Shown here piece by piece: positions 1 to 10,832 of a stretch of DNA of 56,685 bases; within the stretch, counting starts at the first letter, position 1; each line of letters starts with the position of its first letter. The stretch is from Haloarculaceae archaeon. Its GTDB lineage: Archaea > Halobacteriota > Halobacteria > Halobacteriales > Haloarculaceae. The position numbers and the translations under genes are program-made. The notes under the pieces were generated by a model. The model saw nothing but the letters and a program-made list of their open reading frames with translations. It was not told where the DNA came from and searched no databases. Location of the stretch: assembly GCA_007122455.1 (NCBI GenBank), contig SKTU01000015.1:1-56685 (forward strand). Direction: 5' to 3'.

Positions 1-321
1 CGAACCCCGATCGAACGGTCGACGTTCGCCAGTCTCCACCGCCGCGGTGACGTCACCGACGACGTCGACCGGCTCGCGGCGGCGGCCGGCGACCGACACC
101 TGCTCGTGCTCGTCCGCCCGTACGACTGGATGCCGCCGGAGATCGCGGGTGCGCTCGTCGACCGCGGCGCCGATCCCGATCTCGAGGCGTTCGTTCTCGA
201 GGAGCTGACCCTACCGGAGGAGACGATCACCCGAGCGACGCTCGACGAACTCGCCGCGGACGAGACGGAGCACTCGGACAGATCGATCCTCGCCGTGCGG
301 GCAGACGTCGACAGCGCGTAG
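1..321 (+). CDS. cbiE: Cobalt-precorrin-7 (C5)-methyltransferase, C-terminal part (partial)
   Basis: Open from the left edge, so the N-terminus lies outside the window; 106 residues remain. The visible part fits the second half of a CbiE-type tetrapyrrole methylase: a strand and loop ending LHRRGD, then LLVLVRPYDWMPPEIA (the usual 'D..TP..IA' segment), then LEELTLPEETITRATLDEL, equivalent to the family's 'LS.peE.i...tl.eLa' ending. The enzyme would methylate C5 of cobalt-precorrin-7 with SAM in cobalamin synthesis. The SAM-binding half is not visible, so the choice among methylases of this family is an inference. It converges with mch on the other strand with no spacer. Confidence 0.65.
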   Translation, partial: RTPIERSTFASLHRRGDVTDDVDRLAAAAGDRHLLVLVRPYDWMPPEIAGALVDRGADPDLEAFVLEELTLPEETITRATLDELAADETEHSDRSILAVRADVDSA

Positions 322-1254
322 CTACAGCCCGAAACTCTTCGCCAGCACGTCCTCGTCGGTGTCGCCGACGACGTCGACGCCCGATCCGACGGTGTCGACG
401 GTCGCCTGTGCGGGCGCGAACAGCTCGACTGGAAGCTCGTAGAACTCCCAGTCGTGGTCGTCGAAGATCGCCTCGAACGGCATTCCGAACGACTCGCCGG
501 CCGTCGAAACGATCTCCCCGATCCGATCGAACGGCGTCTCGACGGTCGCGTGCACGCGCCCACCGTAGGCGACCGCGTCGTTGGTCCGTGCCATCGCGGT
601 CGCGTCGTCCGCGGCGACCGGTGCGACTGGCGCCGAACCGGTGACGGTGAGAATGTCCACCGGATCGTACCCCAGCTCCGAGAGCCGGAAGGCGGCGAGT
701 TCGCCGACGCGTCCGGCGAGGGCGACGCTTCCGGTGATGCTCGCGGTGGAAAACGTCGGGAGAAAGACGCCCGACGTCGGGACGCCGGTCCGCTCGGCGA
801 CCCGTTCGGCGACAGCTTCGCCGGGGAGTTCTTCGCTCTCAACCGCGAGCACTGCGAAGTCGGCGGCGTCGCGGTAGCCGACGCGCTGGAACTCCTCCTC
901 GGCGGCGACGAGCGCGCGAGCCGGGCCGCTCCCGAGCCCCTCGAACCCCTCGACGGACAGCTCCCAGCCCGCTTTCTGGGCGCACAGGAGCGCGAGTGCG
1001 GGGTGGTCGGTGGACGCCTCGACGTGGGTGAGCGGCGCTCCGGCGATTTCCTCGATCCCGATCTGAACGGTCGCCAATCCGCCGGTCTGAATCTCCGTCA
1101 ACAGAAGTCCCGCCTCGATACCGCCGACGGCGTCGACACCGAAGTCGAGCACGACCGCCCCGTTGTCGAGTTCGTGGACCTCGATCGCGAGCTCGTCGGC
1201 GAAGTCGATGGCCTCGTCGACGAGTTCGACGGCCATCCGGTTGAGACTCTCCAT
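322..1254 (-). CDS. mch: Methenyltetrahydromethanopterin cyclohydrolase
   Basis: 310 residues, the usual length of Mch. The N-terminus MESLNRMAVELVDEA is characteristic of the family, and the whole protein reads as Mch, with GSAPVAPVA in the substrate-site region and a C-terminal FDDHDWEFYELP block. Mch converts the methenyl C1 carrier to the 10-formyl or 5-formyl form. Haloarchaea are not methanogens and keep it as part of pterin/folate C1 metabolism, which here would supply formyl groups for purine synthesis (compare the PurN-PurH fusion at 34835-36406). The start ATG at 1254 gives the canonical N-terminus. Confidence 0.9.
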   Translation of the reverse strand: MESLNRMAVELVDEAIDFADELAIEVHELDNGAVVLDFGVDAVGGIEAGLLLTEIQTGGLATVQIGIEEIAGAPLTHVEASTDHPALALLCAQKAGWELSVEGFEGLGSGPARALVAAEEEFQRVGYRDAADFAVLAVESEELPGEAVAERVAERTGVPTSGVFLPTFSTASITGSVALAGRVGELAAFRLSELGYDPVDILTVTGSAPVAPVAADDATAMARTNDAVAYGGRVHATVETPFDRIGEIVSTAGESFGMPFEAIFDDHDWEFYELPVELFAPAQATVDTVGSGVDVVGDTDEDVLAKSFGL

Positions 1255-1339
1255 ATCCCGTCTGGGACGGTCTCGTTTAAAAAGCCACTCTCCGAGTTCG
1301 ACAGTCGGGTTTTAATCCATCGCGGTCGAAGCGCCGACC

Positions 1340-1654
1340 ATGACGCTGAACGAACTTCCCGACGTCGATCCCGCAGCCGGTGAGGTCGAAACCGCCGAGT
1401 TGGTCGTCGAGGACGACGTCCTCGTGAAACTGTTCGCGCTCGGTCCGGGCGGGGCCTTCGATCCGCACGTCCACGACGACTGCGAGAACGTCTTCCACCT
1501 CCTCGAGGGGGAGGTCGTCGTCACGCAGGGATCGACGGAGGAGACGCTGTCGGCGCCGGCAGTCGTCCACAACCGACGCGGCGTCGAGCACGGCGCACGG
1601 AACGAATCGGACTCGCGCGCGCTGTTGACCGCGTCCCTCTGTCCGCTCCCCTGA
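1340..1654 (+). CDS. Small cupin-domain protein
   Basis: 104 residues forming a single cupin barrel. The metal-site motif 1 is visible as DPHVHDDCENVFHLLEGE (residues about 36-53, with the two His and the Glu ligands), followed by the second motif around HNRRGVEHGARN. Function is unknown; single cupins of this size bind a metal or a small ligand. It diverges from mch with an 85-base gap. The start ATG follows a 'ttttaatcc' TATA-like box about 27 bases upstream, consistent with a leaderless transcript. It faces moaB, with its stop two bases from moaB's stop. Confidence 0.8.
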   Translation: MTLNELPDVDPAAGEVETAELVVEDDVLVKLFALGPGGAFDPHVHDDCENVFHLLEGEVVVTQGSTEETLSAPAVVHNRRGVEHGARNESDSRALLTASLCPLP

Positions 1655-1655
1655 A

Positions 1656-2210
1656 CTACTCCTCGTCTTCGTCCTCGTCGCGCCGTGCCAACCCCGCGAG
1701 GTGAGGTAGCTCCTCGAGGATTATCTCCTCGATCCCGAGCCGTACGGCGTTTTCACTCCCCGGAAGGCAGAAGACGGCGACGCCGTCGGCGATTCCGGCG
1801 GTCGCGCGCGTCCCGACGACCTTCGTCCCGATCTCCTCATAGGAGAGCGTCCGAAACAGCTCGCCGAACCCCGGTAGCCGCTTGTCGAACAGCGGCTCGA
1901 CGGCCTCGACAGTCACGTCGTCCGGCGTCACGCCGGTTCCGCCGGTGGTGACGACGCCGTCGGTGTCATCGCGTCCGACGAGCCGATCGACGGCGTTCTG
2001 TATGCCGTCGTGGTCGTCGCCGACGAGCTCGCGAACGGAGATCTCGTTTCCGGCACCCTCGATCGCCGCCGCGATGGCGTCGCCGGCAGGGTCGTCCTCG
2101 AGGCGGCGGGACGAAGAGACGGTCAGTATCGCGACGCCGAGCTCGTCGAGGTCGTGGGCGTGGTGATCGTGGCCGTGATCGTGTTCGTGATGTTCGTCGT
2201 GGGCGTCCAT
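1656..2210 (-). CDS. moaB: MoaB/MogA-type molybdenum cofactor protein with His-rich head
   Basis: 184 residues. The core (about 26-175) is a MoaB/MogA fold: VAILTVSSSR at the first strand, the substrate-binding motif TTGGTGVTPDDVT, LPGFGELFRTLSYEEIG and the FCLPGSENAV loop. It would adenylylate molybdopterin or bind it before metal insertion. Unusually, the first 20 or so residues are packed with His and Asp (HDEHHEHDHGHDHHAH), like a metal-binding tail, and the C-terminus is an acidic DEDEDEE. The His tail could buffer a divalent metal; this is inference. The start ATG at 2210 is the only one that includes the His tail; a later start would remove it. Confidence 0.88.
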   Translation of the reverse strand: MDAHDEHHEHDHGHDHHAHDLDELGVAILTVSSSRRLEDDPAGDAIAAAIEGAGNEISVRELVGDDHDGIQNAVDRLVGRDDTDGVVTTGGTGVTPDDVTVEAVEPLFDKRLPGFGELFRTLSYEEIGTKVVGTRATAGIADGVAVFCLPGSENAVRLGIEEIILEELPHLAGLARRDEDEDEE

Positions 2211-2280
2211 GTTCGGCCGTGGTGCGGCCGGCGGCTAAAGCTCATCGCTAACGTTTTGCGGGGGGCGGACTCACTCGCAG

Positions 2281-3342
2281 GTGATGAAGGCAGTCTTTTA
2301 CGAGGAGACCGGATCGACCGACGTACTGCAGTACGGCGAGTTCCCGGACCCGGAGATCGGCGAGGAGGAACTGCTCGTCGACGTGAAGGCGGGCGGACTG
2401 AACCACCTCGACGTCTGGACCCGCCGCGGCATGCCGAGCCCGAGGGAGTTCCCGCACGTGCCCGGAAGCGACGCCGCGGGCGTCGTTACCGAGGTCGGTG
2501 ACCGAGTGAGCCGGTTCGAGGTCGGCGACCGCGTCGCCGTCGAACCAAGCCTCTCGTGCGGTGACTGTGAGTTCTGCCGGTCCGGCGAACAGTCCCAGTG
2601 CGTCCAGTTCAAGATCAAGGGCGAACACACCCGCGGTGTCCACAGCGAAAACGCGGCCGTCCACGAGGACAACCTCGTGGCAGTCCCCGACCACGTCGAC
2701 TTCGTGACGGCCGCCGCCGTCCCGCTGGTCTTCCAGACCGCGTGGCGAATGCTCGTTTCGCGCGCCGAGATCAACCAGGCCGACAGCGTGCTCGTCTTAG
2801 GCGCCTCCGGCGGCGTCGGCCACGCCTGCGTCCAGATCGCCGCCGACGCGGGCGCCGAGGTGTTCGCGACGGCCTCGACGGACGAGAAGCTCGAATACGC
2901 CCGCGAGATCGGCGCCGACCACGCGATCAACTACGAGACGGAGGATTTCGTGTCGGCGATCAAGGAGGCGACAGACGGCCGGGGCGTCGACGTGGTCGTC
3001 GATCACGTCGGCGGCGCCACGTGGCAGGACTCGATTTCGGCGACGGCGAAGGGCGGTGCCGTCGTCACCTGTGGAGCGACGACCGGACCGAACCCCGAAA
3101 CCGACATCACCCAGATCTTCTGGAAACAGCTCGACATCCTCGGATCGACGATGGGAACCCCGGGGGAGGGCGACGACGTGTTGGCGAAGGTGTGGGACGG
3201 TACGTTCGAGCCCCGGATCCGAGAGGTGCTCCCGATGAGCGAAATCGTCAGGGCACACGAGATCCTCCAGGATCGTGAAGGATTCGGCAAGGTCGTCGTC
3301 GTTCCGGACAGCGAGTACGATCCCGACGACTACGAGCGATAA
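2281..3342 (+). CDS. Zinc-containing alcohol dehydrogenase / quinone oxidoreductase family protein
   Basis: 353 residues, a medium-chain dehydrogenase/reductase. The N-terminal GroES-like domain carries the structural zinc cluster SCGDCEFCRSGEQSQC (C-x2-C-x2-C-x6-C). The Rossmann NAD(P) motif is VLVLGASGGVGHACVQIA (around residue 166). The catalytic-zinc cysteine of classical alcohol dehydrogenases is not obvious: the equivalent region reads NHLDVWTRRGMP. It may therefore be a quinone-oxidoreductase-like enzyme rather than a true alcohol dehydrogenase. Substrate unknown. The start may be GTG 2281 or the adjacent ATG 2284; the latter gives MKAVFYEE, typical of the family. Confidence 0.85.
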   Translation: MMKAVFYEETGSTDVLQYGEFPDPEIGEEELLVDVKAGGLNHLDVWTRRGMPSPREFPHVPGSDAAGVVTEVGDRVSRFEVGDRVAVEPSLSCGDCEFCRSGEQSQCVQFKIKGEHTRGVHSENAAVHEDNLVAVPDHVDFVTAAAVPLVFQTAWRMLVSRAEINQADSVLVLGASGGVGHACVQIAADAGAEVFATASTDEKLEYAREIGADHAINYETEDFVSAIKEATDGRGVDVVVDHVGGATWQDSISATAKGGAVVTCGATTGPNPETDITQIFWKQLDILGSTMGTPGEGDDVLAKVWDGTFEPRIREVLPMSEIVRAHEILQDREGFGKVVVVPDSEYDPDDYER

Positions 3343-3425
3343 CCCCACCTCGCTGCTGGAGGGGTAGCGACCGATACCGCTTCGAATAACAAGCGATAGG
3401 TGGGTTCGCACCGCAGCGATACCCA

Positions 3426-3674
3426 ATGGACGACGGTGACGCCACGGGGGATCCCCCGCACCCGACGGAGGTCGATCGGACGTTCGACTGGCGCGGCTGG
3501 ATCCTCGTCGGAGCGATCTTCGTCTCGTTCTTCGTGATCCCCGGGATCCTGCTCGCCTATCCACATTTCGGTACCGTGTTCGGGCTCGGACTCAGGGACG
3601 CCTACCTCGTGTTGCCGCTCGTCCCGGCACTGGTTCTCGGAGCACTCGCGGTGTGGGCGACGACGAGACCTTAG
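3426..3674 (+). CDS. Small two-helix membrane protein, function unknown
   Basis: 82 residues. After an acidic N-terminus of about 20 residues there are two membrane segments, about 30-50 (WILVGAIFVSFFVIPGILLA) and 58-80 (AYLVLPLVPALVLGALAVWA), with a short loop between. This layout recurs in haloarchaeal conserved small membrane proteins of unknown role. Start ATG 3426 lies 83 bases after the oxidoreductase. Its last four bases overlap the end of the facing small gene at 3671-3880. Confidence 0.65.
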   Translation: MDDGDATGDPPHPTEVDRTFDWRGWILVGAIFVSFFVIPGILLAYPHFGTVFGLGLRDAYLVLPLVPALVLGALAVWATTRP

Positions 3675-3880
3675 TCGGCGAGTTCGCGGCCACACTGTCC
3701 GTCCTCGACCGGAGCGGGAGCCACGCTACCACAGGTTCGAGCGTACGCGCGCAGCTGCGCACGCGGAAGATCCGCGCAACGGGCCGCTTCCGCCTCGGAG
3801 AGTCGTCCCGTCACGTACGCCGCCACGGCAGCTCGTATATCGGGTGAGAGCATCGCAACCAGACGGTAGATAACCCCCAT
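3671..3880 (-). CDS. Small hypothetical protein, possibly helix-turn-helix
   Basis: 69 residues. The segment SEAEAARCADLPRAQLRAY (about 28-46) resembles the 'xxxxAAxxxxLxxxxL' helix-turn-helix of very small haloarchaeal proteins, with a helical AAVAAYVTG before it. No named family recognised. Support for it being a gene is a clear TATA element on the minus strand at 3923-3930 (TTATATAT), about 45 bases before the ATG, in an otherwise GC-rich surrounding. The inner start MLSPDI is an alternative. Confidence 0.5.
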   Translation of the reverse strand: MGVIYRLVAMLSPDIRAAVAAYVTGRLSEAEAARCADLPRAQLRAYARTCGSVAPAPVEDGQCGRELAD

Positions 3881-3922
3881 GTACCACTAAATCTTTCGGG
3901 CGTTTAGAAACGAATGTTTTCC

Positions 3923-3930
3923 ATATATAA
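3923..3930 (-). promoter_or_regulatory. TATA box for the 69-residue gene
   Basis: TTATATAT on the minus strand inside a local AT-rich patch (3900-3940). Transcription would begin about 25 bases further on, near 3900, giving a leader of about 20 bases to the ATG at 3880. It lies just beyond the idi stop, so it also marks the boundary between the two genes. Confidence 0.5.
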
Positions 3931-3962
3931 TTATTTCAGAACGTTCGTCGTATCTTCCTCCG

Positions 3963-4550
3963 CTACTCGGAGAAGTCCCGGCGCATCGCGATCTCGAACC
4001 ACGGACAGAGTCGAAGCTGCCGGTACCACTTGGGGTGCTCGTAGAGCCGCTCGTACGGCACCCACATCAGGCCCGCGACCTCCTCCTCGTCGGGGTCGAG
4101 CGTCGTGTCCTCGAGCGTCAGCTGGAGAACCGCACAGACCTCCCACTCGAGTCCCTCGTTCATGTAGTAGCGTTTGTACTCGAATTTGTCTGTGACGCGG
4201 AGGTCCGAGTACTGATTCGGCGTGATGCCGAGTTCCTCCTCGAGGCGCTGGCGGGTCGCCTCCACCTGGCTCTGTCCCTCGACGGGGTGGGAGGCGACGG
4301 TGCCGTCCCAGCAGCTGTCCCAGAGGCGCTTGTTCGGCGCACGCTGAGCGAGTAAAACGTTGCCGTCGCCGTCGAAGACGAGTGCGGTGAACGCCCGGTG
4401 GCGAATCCCGTCGCCGGTGTGGGCCTCGAGGCGGTTGACCATGCCCTGCTCCTCGTCGTTTTCGTCGACCGCGATGACGTCTTCGAGAGCGTTGTCGTGC
4501 TCTCGTTCCTCCATGTCAGCTCCTGACGGGTCGATCTCGTCGGCACTCAT
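3963..4550 (-). CDS. idi: Isopentenyl-diphosphate delta-isomerase, type I
   Basis: 195 residues, Nudix-fold IDI-1. The active-site cysteine is in DSCWDGTVASHP and the modified Nudix helix is EATRQRLEEELGI. FEYKRYYMNEGLEWEVC and the conserved WYRQLRLCPWF near the C-terminus complete the family pattern. It interconverts IPP and DMAPP for archaeal lipids and carotenoids. A 25-residue acidic N-terminal extension precedes the catalytic domain. Single gene, transcribed away from the Lrp regulator at 4600 by only 49 bases, so the two could share a transcript. Confidence 0.92.
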   Translation of the reverse strand: MSADEIDPSGADMEEREHDNALEDVIAVDENDEEQGMVNRLEAHTGDGIRHRAFTALVFDGDGNVLLAQRAPNKRLWDSCWDGTVASHPVEGQSQVEATRQRLEEELGITPNQYSDLRVTDKFEYKRYYMNEGLEWEVCAVLQLTLEDTTLDPDEEEVAGLMWVPYERLYEHPKWYRQLRLCPWFEIAMRRDFSE

Positions 4551-4599
4551 GGATACGCAAATGGCTGATGCTCTTAAGGACCCTTCGACTGTGTACAGC

Positions 4600-5013
4600 T
4601 CATCCCCGCTTCTCCGAGAGGATGAGTCGCGTCTTCGTCGAGACGACTTCGTCCATCTCCCGGGCTCGGGTGATGAGATCGTTCAGCGATCCCGTGTCGG
4701 CGGTGTCGGCGACGACGACGATGTCCTCCTCGCCGGAGACCTGCCAGACGAAGTCGACCTCCCCCCAGTCGGCCATCCGTCCGGAGATCGCGCCCGTGTC
4801 GACGTCGACCGCGACACCGATCTCGATCATCGCCTTGACGTTGCCGGTGCGGGTGGCGACGGTGAACCGTTCGATGACGCCGGTGTCGAGCAGCCGCTCG
4901 ACGCGGTTCCGTACGGTTCCCTCGCTCGTTTCGACCCGGTCGGCGATCTCGGTGTAGGGGGTACGGGAATCCTCCCGGAGGATGTCGAGGATCTCCCTGT
5001 CGAGGTCGTCCAT
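4600..5013 (-). CDS. Lrp/AsnC-family transcriptional regulator, next to carA
   Basis: 137 residues with a normal Lrp layout. The N-terminal helix-turn-helix spans about 4-50 (EILDILREDSRTPYTEIADR, then VETSEGTVRNRVERLL), and the C-terminal RAM ligand domain spans about 60-135. It is divergently oriented from carA. The 102-base shared region carries a perfect 15-base palindrome (5050-5064) that is also found in part before carB. This makes pyrimidine/arginine precursor control and autoregulation the simplest inference; the ligand cannot be read from the sequence. Confidence 0.88.
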   Translation of the reverse strand: MDDLDREILDILREDSRTPYTEIADRVETSEGTVRNRVERLLDTGVIERFTVATRTGNVKAMIEIGVAVDVDTGAISGRMADWGEVDFVWQVSGEEDIVVVADTADTGSLNDLITRAREMDEVVSTKTRLILSEKRG

Positions 5014-5049
5014 CGAGATGCGTCGCTACCACCCGGTAGCACTTACCGA

Positions 5050-5064
5050 TTACGAATTTCGTAA
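5050..5064. promoter_or_regulatory. Palindromic operator candidate between lrp and carA
   Basis: TTACGAA-T-TTCGTAA is a perfect 15-base inverted repeat. It sits about 59 bases before the carA ATG, just upstream of a TATA-like TTATTG (about 5087), and 37-51 bases before the Lrp start on the other strand, where it would overlap that gene's core promoter. Eleven bases (TACGAATTTCG) recur exactly at 9843-9853 before carB. Confidence 0.6.
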
Positions 5065-5103
5065 CGAAGCTTCGAACACAAGCGTTATTGTCCGGGTCGA
5101 TAT

Positions 5104-5114
5104 ACGTATCTCGT
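5104..5114. promoter_or_regulatory. Second ACG-N5-CGT site at the carA start
   Basis: ACGTATCTCGT has the same ACG-N5-CGT frame as the palindrome at 5050-5064 (ACGAATTTCGT). It ends two bases before the carA ATG. If carA is leaderless, as the TATA spacing suggests, this site covers the transcription start and would act as a block. Confidence 0.4.
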
Positions 5115-5115
5115 A

Positions 5116-6177
5116 ATGACGGACGCCTACGTGGCGCTGGAGAACGGCGAGGTCATCGAAGCCCGTGCCCGCTCTCCGGGCCGCAGCCGCGGGGAGATCG
5201 TCTTCACGACCGCCTACACCGGATACGAGGAGTCGCTCACCGACCCCAGCTACGAGGAACAGGTGCTCACCTTTTCGTACCCCCTCATCGGCAACTACGG
5301 CGTCCGAGAGGACCGGTTCGAATCCGACCGCGTCCACCCGCGAGCGGTCGTCGCTCGGGAGCTCACGACGGATGTCGCCGACTGGCTCGAGACCGAGGGC
5401 GTCCCCGCCGTCGACCACCTCGACACCCGCGACATCGTAACGGCCATTCGCGACGGCGGCGCGATGCGCTGCGGGATCGCCGCCGGTGCCGGGGCGACGC
5501 CCCAAGCCGCCCGCGAGGAACTGGCCGACTGCCTCCCGATGAGCGACCACACTGACATCGGCGCACAGGTCTCCGTCGACGAGCGGACGACGTTCAACGA
5601 CGGCGGCGACGGACCGACGATCGCGCTCGTCGACTGCGGCGCCAAGGGGTCGATCATCGATTCGCTCCTCGACCGCGACGCGGTCGTCGAACTGCTCCCC
5701 TACGACGCGACGGTCGCTGACGTCGAAGCCGTCGCCCCCGACGTACTCTTCATCTCCAACGGCCCCGGTGACCCGGAGAACTTCGAGGCCGCCGGCGAGT
5801 TGGCCGAGCAGTTCGCCGGCGAACTGCCGTTGGCGGGGATCTGCCTCGGACAGCAGGTCATCGCGGGCGCACTCGACGGTGAAACCGAGAAGATGGACTT
5901 CGGCCACCGCGGCGTCAACCAGCCCGTACGGGATCTCCGCACCGACAAAGTCGTGATGACGACGCAGAACCACGGCTACACGGTCTCGGAACCCGGAGCG
6001 CTCGACGTCACCCAGATCAACGTCAACGACGACACCCCCGAAGGGCTCGAGAGCGACGAGCTGAACGTCATCACGCGCCAGTATCACCCCGAGGCCAACC
6101 CGGGACCGCACGACACGCTCGACTTCTTCGACGACGTGATCGAGATGGTACGGGCGGAGACGACCCTGCAGTCCTAG
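5116..6177 (+). CDS. carA: Carbamoyl-phosphate synthase, small (glutamine amidotransferase) subunit
   Basis: 353 residues. The N-terminal small-chain domain (about 1-150) has the family's GEIVFTTAYTGYEESLTDPSY and FSYPLIGNYGV motifs. The C-terminal class I amidotransferase has the nucleophile in LAGICLGQQVIAGAL and the His-Glu pair in YHPEANPGPHDT. It hydrolyses glutamine and channels ammonia to CarB to make carbamoyl phosphate for pyrimidines and arginine. CarB is 0.4 kb downstream but on the opposite strand, so the subunits are made from two promoters that share operator-like sites. The ATG start is the first codon after the second site, probably leaderless. Confidence 0.95.
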   Translation: MTDAYVALENGEVIEARARSPGRSRGEIVFTTAYTGYEESLTDPSYEEQVLTFSYPLIGNYGVREDRFESDRVHPRAVVARELTTDVADWLETEGVPAVDHLDTRDIVTAIRDGGAMRCGIAAGAGATPQAAREELADCLPMSDHTDIGAQVSVDERTTFNDGGDGPTIALVDCGAKGSIIDSLLDRDAVVELLPYDATVADVEAVAPDVLFISNGPGDPENFEAAGELAEQFAGELPLAGICLGQQVIAGALDGETEKMDFGHRGVNQPVRDLRTDKVVMTTQNHGYTVSEPGALDVTQINVNDDTPEGLESDELNVITRQYHPEANPGPHDTLDFFDDVIEMVRAETTLQS

Positions 6178-6557
6178 GATCGTCCGAACCGCTTTCCGGC
6201 GTTCTGGAAATACTGCGAGATCGGAGCGAGCAGCACGTTGACGATCCCGACGATGGTGAGGAGCGTTCCCGCGAAGAGATAGCTCCCGTCTGGTTCGAGT
6301 ATCGGCCACAGCCAGACGCCGATTGCGCCAGTCATGATACCAAGCGAGAGCCCGGCGACCGCGCCCTGCGTCCGCTCGAGAACCAGCGTCGCGACCGCCG
6401 CGAAGCCGAGCCCGACCACGAGAATGCCGTGAGGTTGGGTGCTGACCGATGCGACTACCATCGTCGTCACCCCGGCCAGCGCGATCCCGGAACCGACGAG
6501 TCGGAACTGTCGGCGCCGTGCGGCAGCCTCGTCGAGCTCCGTCCCCTCTTCGCTCAT
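6174..6557 (-). CDS. Four-helix membrane protein, function unknown
   Basis: 127 residues. An acidic and Arg-rich N-terminus (MSEEGTELDEAAARRRQ) is followed by about four hydrophobic segments, roughly 21-41, 45-62, 68-85 and 92-112, and a basic end. No family recognised. It lies between carA and carB. Its stop overlaps the carA stop by four bases, and its start is 41 bases from the carB stop, so it may be read from the carB transcript. Confidence 0.7.
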   Translation of the reverse strand: MSEEGTELDEAAARRRQFRLVGSGIALAGVTTMVVASVSTQPHGILVVGLGFAAVATLVLERTQGAVAGLSLGIMTGAIGVWLWPILEPDGSYLFAGTLLTIVGIVNVLLAPISQYFQNAGKRFGRS

Positions 6558-6598
6558 ATCTGACGCTGCAGCGGCGAGCGGTTAGCCTTTGTGCCCGG

Positions 6599-9778
<3,180 letters not shown>

Positions 9779-9823
9779 TATCGAGAGGGAGTCTGTACAT
9801 CGTAATAAGCCCGGCGATAAAGT

Positions 9824-9834
9824 ACGAATAACGT
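9824..9834. promoter_or_regulatory. ACG-N5-CGT operator candidate before carB
   Basis: ACGAATAACGT, within TACGAATAACGTA, is centred 51 bases before the carB start and just upstream of its TATA-like element. It has the same ACG-N5-CGT frame and nearly the same distance from the gene as the palindrome before carA. Confidence 0.5.
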
Positions 9835-9842
9835 AACGACAG

Positions 9843-9856
9843 TACGAATTTCGAAT
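9843..9856. promoter_or_regulatory. Second carB upstream site identical to the core of the carA palindrome
   Basis: TACGAATTTCGAAT. Its first eleven bases are identical to the core of the carA palindrome (5051-5061). It lies 19 bases, close to two helical turns, from the site at 9824-9834, as expected for an Lrp-type oligomer binding one face of DNA. Confidence 0.5.
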
Positions 9857-9896
9857 CGGACCGCGCCGTTCGATCGGCGATCAGCGGCTGAGCGAC

Positions 9897-10124
9897 TCAG
9901 TTGGCTTCGCCGAGGCGATACCGGTACGGCTGCTCACGGATTACCTCGACGTCACCCTCCCGGGCTTGGCGGCCGAGCACGGTCGCGACGCGATGGGCGC
10001 TCTCGAACTCCTCGCCGTGCTCCTCGAGCAGGTCGAGGATCTCACGCGCCGTCAGCGGCTCGTCGGGTTCAGCCTCCGACAGCACGGAGCGGATGCGCTC
10101 GAACTCACCCCGGCGTATGCGCAT
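9897..10124 (-). CDS. Small haloarchaeal protein with helical DNA-binding-like fold
   Basis: 75 residues from MRIRRGEF. The segments PLTAREILDLLEEHGEEFES and AHRVATVLGRQAREGDVEVI look like a winged-helix core: a helix, a recognition helix with 'vAtvLgr', then a strand EVIREQPYRYRL. No named family. I prefer the ATG at 10124 because a TTATGG element lies about 28 bases before it, which suits a leaderless mRNA. Two earlier in-frame ATGs (10136, 10151) would add up to nine residues. Confidence 0.65.
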   Translation of the reverse strand: MRIRRGEFERIRSVLSEAEPDEPLTAREILDLLEEHGEEFESAHRVATVLGRQAREGDVEVIREQPYRYRLGEAN

Positions 10125-10251
10125 ATTCTTACACATGTGCCGGTGTACCATAACACCCCGTCAGACAATCGTCAGACAGCTGCATCCGGGAAACCGACCG
10201 ACGCAGAACGGAGGAACTGAAACCGGTTCGTCCGACGACGTGGGCGACAGA

Positions 10252-10782
10252 CTACAGTGCACTGTCGAACTCGGAGTCGAACTCCCTGGCGTCCCGATAC
10301 TGGTCGACGAACAGTTCGACGTCGAATTCGGCCATCTGCCGCTCGAACTCGGCGCTGGCCGCCTCGTCGCCGTGACTGACCGCGTGTTCCATCAGCTCGA
10401 CGAGTAGTTCGACGACGATCTCGTGGAGTCGCCGGGAGTCGAACGCCGCGACCCACACCATCGAGTATCCGACGTGGCCGTCGTCGCTGAGGTCCGCGGA
10501 AACGATCTCGTCGGGAAACTCCTCGAGCACGACGCCCATCACGTGAGTGATGCTGAACTCCGGGAACTCGTCGGCGGTGCCGATCGACGAACGGAGCACG
10601 TCGGCGATCGACTCGGGAACGAACCGACCGAGCGGGTGGACGTCGACGACGACCGCGTGGCTGTCGCCGCACTCACACCGGAACTCGCGCATCCCCATGT
10701 CGAGGTCGTGGGCGTGAACGGTTCGACCGCAGGGTAGCTCGAGAGTCCCGCTGTCACCGCCAGGTACACGCGGCTCTGCCAT
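10252..10782 (-). CDS. Haloarchaeal conserved protein (DUF5815-like)
   Basis: 176 acidic residues. It starts with a strand-rich domain carrying LPCGRTVHAHDLDMG and then FRCECGDSHAVVVDVHP, so one Cys and a CxC pair with nearby His could hold a metal. The rest is helical (LHEIVVELLVELMEHAVSHG). From memory it resembles the haloarchaeal DUF5815 family; the function is unknown. It is 50 bases from the membrane protein start region at 10833 and on the same strand. Confidence 0.7.
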   Translation of the reverse strand: MAEPRVPGGDSGTLELPCGRTVHAHDLDMGMREFRCECGDSHAVVVDVHPLGRFVPESIADVLRSSIGTADEFPEFSITHVMGVVLEEFPDEIVSADLSDDGHVGYSMVWVAAFDSRRLHEIVVELLVELMEHAVSHGDEAASAEFERQMAEFDVELFVDQYRDAREFDSEFDSAL

Positions 10783-10832
10783 TGCCCGATGTCCGTCGTC
10801 CGCGTGGAAAAGCCCAGCGGGTTCGAACGCCG

